The position numbers were made by a program, and so were the translations under genes. The notes beneath the pieces are model-generated. The model ran no database searches, was not told the DNA's origin, and was given only the letters and a program-made list of their open reading frames with translations. From NCBI GenBank assembly GCA_019914995.1, contig CM034128.1:10993501-11057500 (forward strand): a DNA stretch of 64,000 bases. The letters are read 5' to 3'. This DNA comes from Acanthochlamys bracteata (lineage: Eukaryota > Streptophyta > Magnoliopsida > Pandanales > Velloziaceae). Positions 12,301 to 24,287 of the stretch are shown here, piece after piece; position 1 is the first letter of the stretch; every line of letters begins with the position of its first letter.

Positions 12301-13379
12301 ACTTGTAACATGCCCATCTTACATAGTAGCCTGGTATCATAAGTTGCTCTTTTACATCACTAAATCTATCGATATATTCAGAAAAGAGACATATCACTTG
12401 CAACAACAAGAATGGACCCTCCCTCAAATTGCTTGTTATCTATTCTAAGTCATCTCCAATAATATTGATCATGACAATCATCTTAAAAATAAGACCTTAA
12501 TTCAAAATAGAAAAGATATAAAATAACTGCAAAAATATCGAAATAGTGATGCAATCTAGCAGAAAATGTTAATCCAAGTCTACATTAGGGAAAATGATAT
12601 ACAAACATCTTATCTTAAAGTAAATTTTAAATTAAGGCCTGAAGATGCATGCTCTTTGCTAAGATTTGACACACTTTACCAATGTTAACGCAGGAATTAC
12701 TTTCCAACATCAACTCATTGCATATGATACAATAAGTTACTAATCCAACAGAAGGCATATACATGAATACTTTTTCCCAAAATATGCTATATATCTCAAG
12801 AAATTACCTAAAACAGAAGCTGAAATATGGAGACTTTGAACTCAAACAAATACTCCATGTATAATATAAAATTTTCATGTACAAGGCAAAATACTCATCA
12901 TTGTGTTTTGAAGCTTGAATGTGTGAATGTTGCATGCTCTCAAGCATGCCGTTCTTTCTTCAGAGTTCTAACAAAGAAATGCAAGAGAAATACAAGAGTC
13001 TCCGCTACGACTATGAGCATAAACATCCTAGTTTAGGGCATCAATGAACTTGAAAGGTTGGAATATTTATGAAAGCAAGTCGTGCAAGCCAAATAACTGA
13101 GGATCTTTAGCTAATACTTTCTGACTCAGTTTTACTTGCGCAGTTATTCTACTATCACTATATGAACTCACCCAACTCTCTAGAAATATCCCATCCATAC
13201 CACCTCTACCAAACAATAGCACAAACAAAAATCATGGAACGATGACTATCATAATTAATAGAAAGAAGAGATCGAGCCTCTACAACAACCAGAAACAATG
13301 CTATATAATGAAAGGCAAGTACAAAGTAATCACCCATGTACTGGATAAGTAAAATTTCTTACATTAGTAGTGATTAGTT
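9390..13379. other. Long non-coding stretch, probably a HUA2 3'-UTR intron
   Basis: Four kilobases of AT-rich sequence with no protein match on either strand. All open frames are short and unlike any family. It contains the palindromic element at 11535-11920 and a partial copy of the same family at about 11340-11530. If the exon at 9110-9389 belongs to HUA2, this is one UTR intron. Otherwise it is intergenic. Confidence 0.35.
11535..11920. repeat. Palindromic MITE-like element P1
   Basis: The left half (TGGTATCTTATAAACATATG onward) is the imperfect reverse complement of the right half ending at ATACCA, with the centre near 11730. Shared blocks include the GGTGCACAT terminal motif and a core resembling 'TAATCTC..CATTAGATATG..GAACTATG'. 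The same core recurs at P2, P3 and about 41.2-41.6 kb. It is followed by an (AT)n run at 11921-11940. A partial right half of another copy precedes it (about 11340-11530). Confidence 0.8.
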
Positions 13380-13541
13380 TGTCCGATGCAGTTGTGTCAA
13401 GACAAAATTACAATGTACAATGTCCTGGCAAATCACTATGCCAGATCTCATCACTGTCTTGGAACGATGACCATATTTGAAAGTCATAAAAGATAAAATC
13501 GTCTTCAAGAGCAGCAGAAGATGTTTAGATACCATTTGTGG
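13380..13541 (-). other. HUA2: Likely 3'-UTR exon of HUA2
   Basis: Just after the HUA2 stop (13688) a donor-like GGTATGTTG follows on the minus strand, and an acceptor TTATTCTCCAG precedes 13541. This would remove a small intron in the 3' UTR. The exon could end at a GTAAGAAAT donor near 13370. A 37-codon open frame inside it has an upstream in-frame stop and is not in the HUA2 frame. Confidence 0.4.
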
Positions 13542-13687
13542 AACCCTGGAGAATAAAAGGTAAAATAGACAAAAGAATTAAACCAGATATTAACTTAAAG
13601 CAGATATTACAAAGTAGATGCATAGTAGAAATGTCAGACTGAAAATTATGAGTCTATTGGCAACATACCCGTACCACTTTCACTGAA

Positions 13688-14569
13688 TTATACTGGCCTC
13701 CAACAATTAAGATTAGGTGCACCATGCTTCGTCATCATTTGGGGGTGGCCATGATTCGGAGGACCTAAAAGTTCACATGATAAAGAAATATAGAACAATA
13801 AGAAACAAGGAAGTAGACAACTGAAATCTAATCTCACTTTTCTGATAATAAGTACCTTGAGGTGAAGGTGCGACCGGCATGGAATTATGTAAAGGAAACT
13901 GAAACGCCATCGAATTAGATGAAGACATTTCAGTACTTGATCGAAAATGCCCTGCAAACGGCAACTCACTTTATTTATAAATCCTAATTAGCCATGTAAA
14001 TCTCTACTAATTGCATAACTCATAGTCTAGTAATAGCAATAGAAAAACAATATACCATCCTGGACAAACGGTACACCCGAACACGCCGCAGGCCTCCTTG
14101 CAGAACCCCAAGCATTCTGTTGATTATCTGGACTGAAATCACTGTAGTGAACCCTCCGGTAGTCCTCTGAGTTATAAGGCCTCTGAAAATGCCCATTAGG
14201 TACAGCATAGGGGTCATATTGCTGTTGCACATTTTCGTTCACTGGCTTAACATACGTAAAATGATTAGAAGGTGTCTGCATTGACGAGAGAGGATTATAA
14301 GGAATCTGCTGGAAAGGTCCACTCCCCTGGTCGAATTGATGGCTAGGAATACAAGCCTGAGATGTCCGATAAATTTCACTATGACCATATTCGAATGGCC
14401 TCGAAGAGCTATAACTAGAAATTGACTGTGGATTGCAGACTCCGGGTGTCATGAAATTAGAAGGCTGCTGTAAGGCCATCTCATTTGTAGCGTCAGAGTT
14501 ACCATGGCCTTGCATGGGAGCATTTCCTGTCATCTGAACTGGTTGACTGGCCTGCAAGCATTAAACATG

Positions 14570-14615
<46 letters not shown>

Positions 14616-17600
14616 AATCACATGGGAAGAAGGTAAAGTACAGATCAAGTAACTTACGGATGAGTTTCTGCAATATTCTTGAGGTACTGTTTGATGATAT
14701 AACAATGACGATGGAGATGAAGACAATGGAGGAGGCAGTGGAAGAGGTGGAGGGGGAGGAGGTAGCAATGGTGGAGGTGGTGGTGGCGGTGGCGGCGGCG
14801 ATGAAGGTGGTGGAGGGGGTGGTGAAGAAGGCAAAGGTGGTGGAGGAGGAGGAGAATCTGCAGGCGGTGGAGGTGGACCAGGGGGTAATGGCGGAAACTC
14901 AGAATGTAAATTCAAACAAAGCGCCAACTCAGTCGCACCGTCTTGATGATGAAAATCTTGCTCAAAACCATCATTTGCAATTGGACGTTTCTCATCCTTT
15001 GATGAGCCAGATACATCTTCCATTTCAAGCTCCCCATCCACATCCTCTAGTACACAGTGACGCCTATCACTTGGAGTCAAAACAGAAGTTTCTGGAAGTT
15101 CCAATGTGCTACCAGTTTCAATGGCACCATCTTCTCCAGAGTCCTTGCATGAACTACCAGGGAGATCCTCATCATCATCAAAGACATTGGAACGGAACAA
15201 GCCAGGAAGTTGAAAAGTTGCATTGCTGGGAAAACAGATGACGTTACCATCATGTATAGATCAAATTAGAATAAAATAGCAAATCAAATTAACAAGCTTC
15301 TAAACGTATAACTATGAAGCAAACTACTTGGATCTTATGTCAGTAAAAAAGTGAATTTAGTGCAGTAACACTTTGAAACAAATCCATACGCAGGTACTTA
15401 CAATATGCATAAATACAGATGCAACGTTGATGCATGCATGTTGTACTACTGCAAGGACAGTGCAAACAATAACACTAAAAGGAGTAGTTTTTCAAAAATT
15501 GAACACCTTTCAATTTCACTGCAAACCCAACTGTGCTTTAAGTTCGGCAACAGTCAAGCACAGGTATTTCACTACAGAAAAGTTGTCTGTAACTATGTGC
15601 ATTTTCTTATCATAACATTCCACAGACAAATGAGTGTTGAATTGTTTCTTTTGGAGGAAACAGCTCTCATGGTAGACTTCTTAGTTGTACTTGAACAGCA
15701 AATCCAAATGAAACTACAGGTCGAAGTTGCACAAAGATTAGTCTCCTATATTCACTTACAAACCCTCATAAACAATCATCCATGACTTTGAAGGGGAAAA
15801 TAAAAAGGTTTGGAGCATCAGTTAAAGCAAGCAGTTCCTCCCATAATCATGAAGCTACAAAGGACATATGGAAAACGCCCTATGCATCTATCAGACAAGG
15901 AAGAGCACCACCCCCACTAGGTCTGGTTGGCTACAATAGCTACTCACTATCCATCATAAGTCTACATGACAGTCTAATGAACATATGATCCTTTAAAAGG
16001 TTGCCAACAATATTTTTATGAGGTAGCCAGATTACAAAGGGAGGGAGACGTGTTAATAAGCCCAACATTTGCACTCCAGTCAACACTGCTCCATAAAACA
16101 CTATATCCTCTTTATCACAGGATAAGAGACACTGTAAATGAATTTGAAGTTAAAAAGCCGTTTGAAGTAAGGAAGGTAACTCGATGAGAATAGTAAATGA
16201 TTTATCGAAATGGTGGACAGAACCATCCATCGGTTTCGACCAAAGAGCGAAGTGGGATCAGATGCATCAACCTCAATCTTAGGCAATGGCGGCCTTTATC
16301 AGTACTCAAACCTATTTTGACCCTTCACATGTTCAAAAGGCGACTTGGTGAAACATCTGTGCACTATAATCCTCAACAGTATGGCCAACCTGGAAATTTG
16401 GATCGTATATATCCTAAATGGTCTGAAAACATGCCAGTTAAATGATTTATAGTGGCATAAGACAGATTGTGGGTCCCCAAGACCAGGCAAAGCACTTTTA
16501 ATAGGACGCATATTTTAATTACAATCACGAATACCAAAAACTATACAATGTGAGCCCAAGTTTCAATTGCTAGACAATTGATAGGTAAACCAGGAAATGT
16601 GATGGTAAACAGAGCGGCAAACACCCTAAGGAGAAATAGCTTCCAATACAACAGAACAACAATTGAACCAGTATAGCCATATGGCATCCTCGAGTCTTAA
16701 AATATTAGCCACTGGCAAAGTAATGCAGGAAAAGAGGCTATCACTCATCAGTATGAACTTGTCAAATTCAATCAAACCTAGATGGCCACATCATACACTT
16801 CCACAGCAAAGACAATAGAGATTTCAGTATAAAGAAGCCATGATGCTAGGCAAGTCGACTTTGCCTATGGGCACCAAGTGGATAAGACATCATCATAGAA
16901 GTCCAAGAATCGCAACAAAGTCTAGAAAGTATAACAATAGGTGAACCAAGATTACCTTCCATACTCGTCTACAAGCATGCCTTCCATTTCTCTAATTGGG
17001 TCATCTATCGACCGCTCAGCTCTAGAAGGGCGTCTTAGGAGAAAACCAGCAGTTACATCATCTTTAGGTACCTCAATATCATCCATGTGGCGCCGGAGAA
17101 CAGATTCTGGCAAAATCTTTCTCTCAAGCCATAACCTTAAAACCTGAAATATAATATATCATATAATCAAAGATGCAACATCGCAGCCCTCTTTTCATAA
17201 AGAACTAATAGTGCTTGCCTTCAGACACTGGCGCCGATTCTCACGGGTACTAGAACCTGGAGGTGCAGCAGCACCTAAAAGGCGTGGCAGTGCTGCTTGC
17301 ACAGCAGGAATATATGAAGCCCCAGCAATGCCTGGAAAAGTTATCAAATGGCACGAATTCACAAACAACCCTTGCTAGTTACTACATACTGAAGACAAAA
17401 TTCAAGCAACAAGCCACATAAATTACAAAAAGAAGGGGGGAGCAGGGTGTGTGACTGCCCTATGCAGCATCCGGTGTATCCCTCCCCTCCCCTCCCCTCC
17501 CCCCTTCCTTACAGCACTCCCCACAATCTGCATAGCGTAGAGCATCAAAATCCAATCTCCACCATTCAAAATGAAGAACTATGGCCCGGAATACGCTGAA

Positions 17601-20600
17601 AAAATTTTAGCTCAATCAGACCACGAATCGACCTCTATTTCGCCTCTTGATCAAACTGGACAGTACTATTGTTTTGTTGTCAATCGGGGCGGATAGAAGT
17701 CAATTAGTGGATTTGATTGAGCTGAAATTTTGTCAACATGTTCTCCGGCTCATAATTCTTCATTCTGAACAACGAAAATTGGATTTGGAGCTCTCTAAGC
17801 ACAGAGCATGAGGGGAGTTTCCATATATATGTTCATATATACGTAACTGAGTTATGCCATATACACTGCTTTTGTAACAAAATAACATTCAGACCTTCAG
17901 AAAATGAGTAAAAATTTAACTGGGCAAACTCACCCTTTTGGCTGTGTGAACACTGTGTAATGGAATCTACAAGAAAGAAGAGATCAACTCGACGGTGGAA
18001 GCTTGGCTCATTCTCCAACTTTCGTATGAGAAGTTCTACAACCTGTCATAATCAACATTGTGCAGTCTCTTAAATGCCAATGAAAAAATAAAGCATTCAG
18101 AGCAGTTAATAATGAAGGCACTTGGAATGCTAGTAACTTCTACAGACAAGCCATGGTGTTATGCAGAAATCGGTATGCATAAATACCAGAAATATAGTCC
18201 CAGAAAATTGTAACAACTTTTAAATTAAAATCCATTTTATTTAACGGCATGAATATCCTCATTAAGAAAAATTTACTAACCACAGCAAGCTAAGAAGTGG
18301 ATATCCTTTTATTCATGAAAATTAGGCTTTCAACATATTCAGGAGTCAGCCCGGACAGCAATAAAGCAGACTACATAGAAGCCAAACACGTGACTGTAGC
18401 CAGAAAAATGCAAACCGCAAAGGGAAGTCATATGTATAAAGTGCTGTATAAAGCGCTTCAAACGGAAAGATACACAGAAGCATCTAATATTAGTTCAAGG
18501 TATTCCAACGAGTCCAGAACAAAGTTCAAGAAAAGAAACTTTCATGACTCAATATCAGGAAACATGACAAAGTCCAAATACAGCCTGGCACTTATAAGAA
18601 CTGTTTATTTGATGCTTGAAATTTCAAAAGCACATTTGAGTTCTCTAACTTTTAACTCCTTGGCAAGCTTGTCACCTTCAAAGACAGTGAACGATGAGGA
18701 TTCAAATCATAGACGTAGACACTCCAAACTCAGCTATTTTAAATACATTGAACGATGAGGATTTCGCAAGCAGGACTTAAAAAGAACTATCGACAAGATG
18801 CAAGGTCAGTGATTGCTTTACAATAGTGTTTCATAAAACAATTGACATATCAGCAGTTTAGTCAACAACATTGTCAGTGACTAATTATGAAACCATGCTT
18901 TTTAAAGTTCAGGGACAAATCAGTAGTATTCAGGAGTTGAGATACAATATTAGAATTTTGGTCTATGATATAAATCTCGGGTTCACAAATTTGCCAACAT
19001 GGGAGACTACACTTACGCTAAACCAAGAGAAAGAAGGGTATATGACGTTACCAACCTCACTAGCAATACCATATTTGGCACAATCGATAGCAAGACGAGT
19101 AGCGCGTCCAATACTTTCCTTCGTTCTCGATAATGTTTCTATCATTCCCTCCAAAGCATCACGAGACACAGCAGCTTCTGTACTGCCACTCAGTGAACCC
19201 TCAGCAAGCTTGTTTCTGGGAGAAGTTTTATGTTCATACTCCTCAAGAACTCCTTGATCAGTGGATGAATTTTGGTGATCATGCTTAGATGGAGAGCCAA
19301 AAGTTGCTGATGATTGAAATTCTTGAAAGTCCTTTTGAACTGAATTTCCTGGTAAAATGGAATTGAAACCAGCAATAGGGCTTGGGTTTCTCCCATGAAC
19401 AAGCGGAGGAGTGTTGACTGAAAAAGTAATAGACTTGTCAAGAGGGAGGGTCCGAAGGTGTGCTTCTTTCCTCTTTGCTTGAGCAGCAGCAATGAGATGT
19501 TTCATTGACGAGAAAGAGTCTGCTAACTTAGAATCAACAGCATAACTGTGGGCTCTATCGTCTCTAAAAGGTGCAGATCTGCAATTTGACAAACCAGTAG
19601 ATAGCTGTTTATAAATATAACAAAGAGAAAAAAATGCATTCCATCATTATAAGGATCATTTGAAAAGCTATAGATGCAGATCACATACAGCTCTTCCATT
19701 GGAATAAGCTTCTGACTATCATGCTCTGACCTATCTTCAGTATTTGCGGTCACACGCACAGACTTCAGGGCAGAATTTGATTTCTCTGAGGTGGAAGATG
19801 AACCATTTTTGTGAATGGTAGATTGACTATGCGTAACACTTGAATTATGTGTAGGTTGGCTAGAGAGTTTGAAAGGAGCAGGCTGAACTTTCTTCACAGT
19901 TGCAACGGTGGATGCTTTCCTTTGGGAATTAGCAGACTTTTGGTCTGCTGACTTTGTAGAAACATTAGCAGTAGCTTTGGGAGAAATGATATTTAATCTT
20001 TCATCGTTAGAAGAGGGTTTTGCAATTTCAGTCCTTTGTGGACTACGTGAAGAGCAGTGACCATCATCAATTCCTAGCCCTTTTTCATCAATTTTTTGAG
20101 GACCATCAGTCGGAAGATCATTAACAACTTCAGGCGTTAAAGCCTTTTCATTACGTGATTCTTCATCCTTTGTGGATCTTAAGTTTTCAACTGAAGATTC
20201 TTTGATCTTAGGTATATCTGCAGTGCAACTTTCGGGATCCAAATGTCGATTCTCATCATCTTTCGGCAAAACTCCAGCAGATTTTTTGTGAACAGGAGTT
20301 CTCTGTTCATCCTCATCTTCGTCATCATCAACTAGAAATGAACGCCGTCTGGAGCGAACAGGAGCAGTGGACGACCTACCATGACCAGCTATCCCGTCCT
20401 TAATAGAGGTACAGCTTCCTTTTGCAGAATCTGTAGCACCATGTACAGTGATTTTACTAGAAACAGGATCTGGAGCCTGACGCGATCGCTTGGAAATGGG
20501 GGCATCAACACCTTGCTGATTGCTTGCATCTTCAAGCTTTTCCGATCGAGATGTCAAGCGATTTTGCAATAGTGTAGGGCCTTTCCCCCTCTTGCTTGGC

Positions 20601-23188
20601 ATATCTTTGTCTCCTTTGCTTTTAGGTAATTGAGAAAGATCATTTTTCTGCATCTTCCTAGAAGCATCACCATCTTGTTCCTTGGTCTTCAATCTTTTGG
20701 CAACACGTGACTCATCAATGCCATCTATTTTATGTTTTCTGTTATTGAGTTCCGGTTTCTTCTTACTACTATTTTCATGAGGTAATGAAGATTCAGCATC
20801 CTGCCCCTTCATACCATCTCCCTGCACTTTACCATGACCCCGAAGCACTATATCTTTCCCAGATGAAAGTTTTTTTGAGTCTTTCGAATGGTCACCTTCT
20901 TGATGGTTATTTTCTACACCTTTATTCTGAGTTTTCCCTGACAAACGAGTTGGGACATTATCTGGTGATTTATTCAATGGCTTCGCCAAAACATGACTTT
21001 TCCCCGGCTTCAGGGAATTGTCCATCTTTTCTTTTCTTTCTCGAGATACTTTCAAAGCTTTTTTATCATCTTCCTCCATGACTTTGGCAGCAGTTCTTGA
21101 ACGATTTGATACAGATGAAGTGGCGTTGGCAACAAGATCAGTACAGCCTTCTCCAGAATCAGATTCATCCTGGTTTCCACCTGCATCAGAACCTTTAGCA
21201 AGAGGTATTTCAGCTTGACTTGCTTGATTTCCATACATGGGAGATTTATCAACAGCAACACTATCCTCTTCCTTAACACAGGGAGAACATAAAGGGGTAG
21301 CACTTTTTCCTTCTTTCATTGTCATAACCAGATTATTTGTTTTGTCCTTGCTTTTGGTAATAGGAGTACTCAAAGAATCCGTCCCACCTGCACTTTTGGA
21401 TATGTCAACAGGAGTCAATGACCCGTCCCTACTCTTGCTGCAGCGTTCTAATCCATGAATCTCATCACGGAACTTAGTCTTTTCAGATGTTTTGTCTTGA
21501 AGGTTTTCATCTTGGTCATCTGAATGCTCGTCATCATGATTATCCTCATGCTTACTACTAGTAGTATCATGAATGGTCAAAGACCCAGTATCATCAGCAA
21601 CTTTCTTGGTGTCATCCATTTTAGCTTCTTTCTGCTGTAATTCTTCAAAGGCCCCGCATATCTCCTCCACTGCACGAGCAAAATACTTAGTTTTACCTTG
21701 ACATTTTGCTTCCAACTTACTTTTCGACTCATTGGTAAATATTTGAATATCAGTTGGTGCAACAAAAGCACTGCAAATTTGAAGTTCATTGCAAATTGAT
21801 AGTTAGAACCTAAAAGGCCACACTGCAATCAGCAAATATGTTAAGCTCCAGAGATTACAAAACTGAGCATCATAAAAATGCAGAGAAGTAAAAGTAAACT
21901 TCAGAGTTCTAACAAGCACAACCAATGTGCAAGACATTATTTTTCCTAGTTCATTTCACAAAATATTGTCTCTCTCCACAATCATCTCCACAAAAGTACA
22001 AACTCCAAAAGCTGATCAGATTTTCTTTTCACATTTTGCACGCAATTACATCTTAAACATAAAAACCCACATTATAGGCCCTACAAACGGGAGAATGAGT
22101 TTAATCCCTTGCCTCATGACCAACATGACATCCTACCCACCATTAATGTCAGTGTTAATCCATAACCAAAGGAAGGGAAATCAAGTTTTTTCATGTATAG
22201 GAGTAACATTCTCCCAAAATATCATTCAAATGACTTCATATAATCAAATGTGTCTCTGCCAATCAAATTACATGGTAGCTGCACTATCACTAATAATCAT
22301 TAATAAAAATCAAAGTAAAGAATCTTCCTAAGTCCGAATGACCCAAACTCACTACTGAATGCAACATGTTCAATGAACTAAAATAAAGAACCAAGTGTCA
22401 ATACGGCATCATGTAAATGGAACTAAGATAAATATTATTAATTTGCAATATCTTTTGTTAGTCCATGATCAATAAAACACAATGTATATCCACAATAGAA
22501 TTGACGAGAAGTTGTAGAAACTAATGGCTTATTCTGTATGGCTACTATGCTATTTTCTCTATAACAATCATAAACCAACAATTCAAAAACCCTCTAGACA
22601 TTCATAAAAAGAAAAACCGTTATCTAGCTTATTTGCAAACCCTAATAAATCCATATTCCAGGAAGCACCTAAAAAAAAGGATAAATGCATACTTAACAAA
22701 ACCATCCAACTTTCACACATCAAATATTTAAATGGAATTCACAACATGTGAAAGTTGATCTCTACTTGAATTTCAGGATGCACATTTAAACATGACTTAA
22801 AATAAGATAACCTATTACTAACAAATAGTTCATACTATGTATATTGAGACCATAAATACAATTGTTTTTATCAATTAAGAAATTCACTAGAGAATCACTT
22901 ACATTTCTTCAGTTCCGAAGAACTGAACGAAGTACTTCCTAGGATCAGGCGACTTGTCCCAGTCCCCAGGATTGCTTATCTGACGAGAGAACAACAAAAC
23001 CAGAATCAGCACACAGAAAAACAAACATAACTAAAACTGAAAACCAATCGAATGCAATTGATCACCAAATGAAATCTCACTTTAGCAGGCCAAAAGGGGA
23101 AACCCTTCACCTTCGCGAGCACCAGATCGCCAAGCCGAAGCTCACCAACCTTAGGCCCGTTGGCCCCCTTTCTGCGACCTGGTGCCAT
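13688..23188 (-). CDS. HUA2: HUA2-like PWWP/CID pre-mRNA processing protein
   Basis: HUA2 (ENHANCER OF AG-4 2) is a nuclear protein that promotes AGAMOUS pre-mRNA processing and FLC-type repressor expression. Eleven coding exons close in phase: 23081-23188, 22903-22979, 19689-21770, 19056-19578, 17934-18042, 17219-17331, 16956-17143, 14658-15225, 14056-14551, 13856-13951, 13688-13764. They total 1,478 codons plus stop, slightly longer than the Arabidopsis protein. The PWWP domain opens at residue about 20 (LGDLVLAKVKGFPFWPAK). A long Ser/Lys/Asp-rich region with basic clusters follows. The RNA polymerase II CTD-interacting (CID/RPR) domain is at about 895-1030 (RKLENEPSFHRRVDLFFLVD). A polyproline tract lies at about 1165-1235, and the C-terminus is NCWRPV. 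The start is the only ATG before PWWP in MAPGRRKGA, as in the family. Exon 6 ends at a GC donor. Confidence 0.95.
14574..14611. repeat. (AT)n microsatellite in a HUA2 intron
   Basis: About 19 AT dinucleotides between HUA2 exons 8 and 9, some 30 bases from the exon 9 acceptor. Likely polymorphic. Confidence 0.95.
17479..17508 (-). repeat. (GGGGA)n tract, G-quadruplex candidate in HUA2 intron
   Basis: On the plus strand a CCCCT repeat. On the HUA2 sense strand it gives five consecutive runs of three or more G separated by single A. It lies in the intron between exons 5 and 6, immediately outside palindromic element P2. Confidence 0.85.
17516..17818. repeat. Palindromic MITE-like element P2 in a HUA2 intron
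   Basis: The left half, from ACTCCCCACA through AATCCAATCTCC, is the imperfect reverse complement of the right half ending TTGGATTTGGAGCTC..GAGCATGAGGGGAGT, with the centre near 17670. The core matches P1 and P3. It sits inside a HUA2 intron, so the sense pre-mRNA can fold into a hairpin of about 140 bp. Confidence 0.85.
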
Positions 23189-23899
23189 ACCACCAAACCC
23201 TAATCTAATCCAATCCTATCGAAATCAAATCTTTCCAAAATCCCCCTAAAAAAACAAATTCGCTGGCAATCTAATTTTGCAGGTACAACCGGCGGGGAAA
23301 TTTCCTACCGCGGGCCGAGCGATCATGAATAGATAGCAGAGACGGCGGGATTCGTCTGAAGGCAAGTTCCGGCATTCGTAGACGGGCGATACGGGTGGGC
23401 GCTTGTTTCTTTCTTCTTCAGGATATTATTATTCTCGAGAAAAAATAAAAAACAGAAAGTGAAATAAAAATTGGAAAAACAAAAACATGACAGAGAAGGG
23501 AAGATATGAGTAACCGAGCAAGACGGAACTGGCTCTGTCTTCGGCGCACCGATTCAGACTCAGCTCAACGCAAACCAAGAAAAACCTAATTCTGCATCCA
23601 ACCCAGTTCCGCAAACCCAGTTATTACTTAAAAATATAAAAACCCAGTTTTTATATTCAATAGTCTTAAAAAAGCCCAGCTCAAAGCCCGGATAGAAACA
23701 CTTTCCGAGCATTTTTTGATTTATAATCGAAAAAATTTTCAAATTCAATATTCACTATTAAATATATAAAATTATAATTAAAAATATAATAATAAAATTT
23801 CAGTTCAGATCATAAATTTATCTCTATCAGACTTTTTAATCAAAATAACAGAAATAATATAATATATATATATTTAAAGGATAAAAGTATTTCTTCTTT

Positions 23900-24270
23900 A
23901 GGGACACTTTTGAGCACTTTTTTTTTGATTTATAATCGGAGTTATCTCCAAATCTAATCTCCACCGTTGGATATGAATAACTATGAGTGAAAAATATACC
24001 TATAAAATTTCAACTCAATCAGACTACGAATTCACCTTCATCTGATCATTTGATCAAGATGATAGAAAATAAAAAAACTTTAAAATATATATATTGTACT
24101 ATTTTTGTCATTTTGATTAAATAATCGGATAGAAGTGAATTTGTAGTCAGATAAAGCTGAAATTTTATAAATAGATTTCTAACTCATAGTTCTTCATACT
24201 CAACGGTGAAAATTGAATTTGAGAATCATTTCGACCATAAATCAAAAAATAAGTGCTTTTATCTCTCCCT
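23900..24270. repeat. Palindromic MITE-like element P3
   Basis: Intact palindrome with AGGGA ends. The left half (GAGCACTTTTTTTTTGATTTATAATC.., CTCCACCGTTGGATATGAATAACTATGAG..) is repeated inverted on the right up to AAGTGCTTTTATCTCTCCCT. The centre is the TATATATATTGTACTATTT stretch near 24090-24110. It lies inside the split element P0 and abuts the AT tract in which foldback element 1 sits. Confidence 0.85.
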
Positions 24271-24287
24271 ATATATATATATATATA

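Noticed and set aside
13380-13541. Open frame SSAALEDDFIFYDFQIW.. as an extra HUA2 exon
   Set aside because: HUA2 already ends in phase at NCWRPV, and the frame has a stop codon just upstream inside the proposed exon.
14660-15241. 193-codon plus-strand open frame
   Set aside because: It is the complement of HUA2 exon 8. Its Val/Glu/Met-rich run is simply the reverse of the HUA2 polyproline codons.
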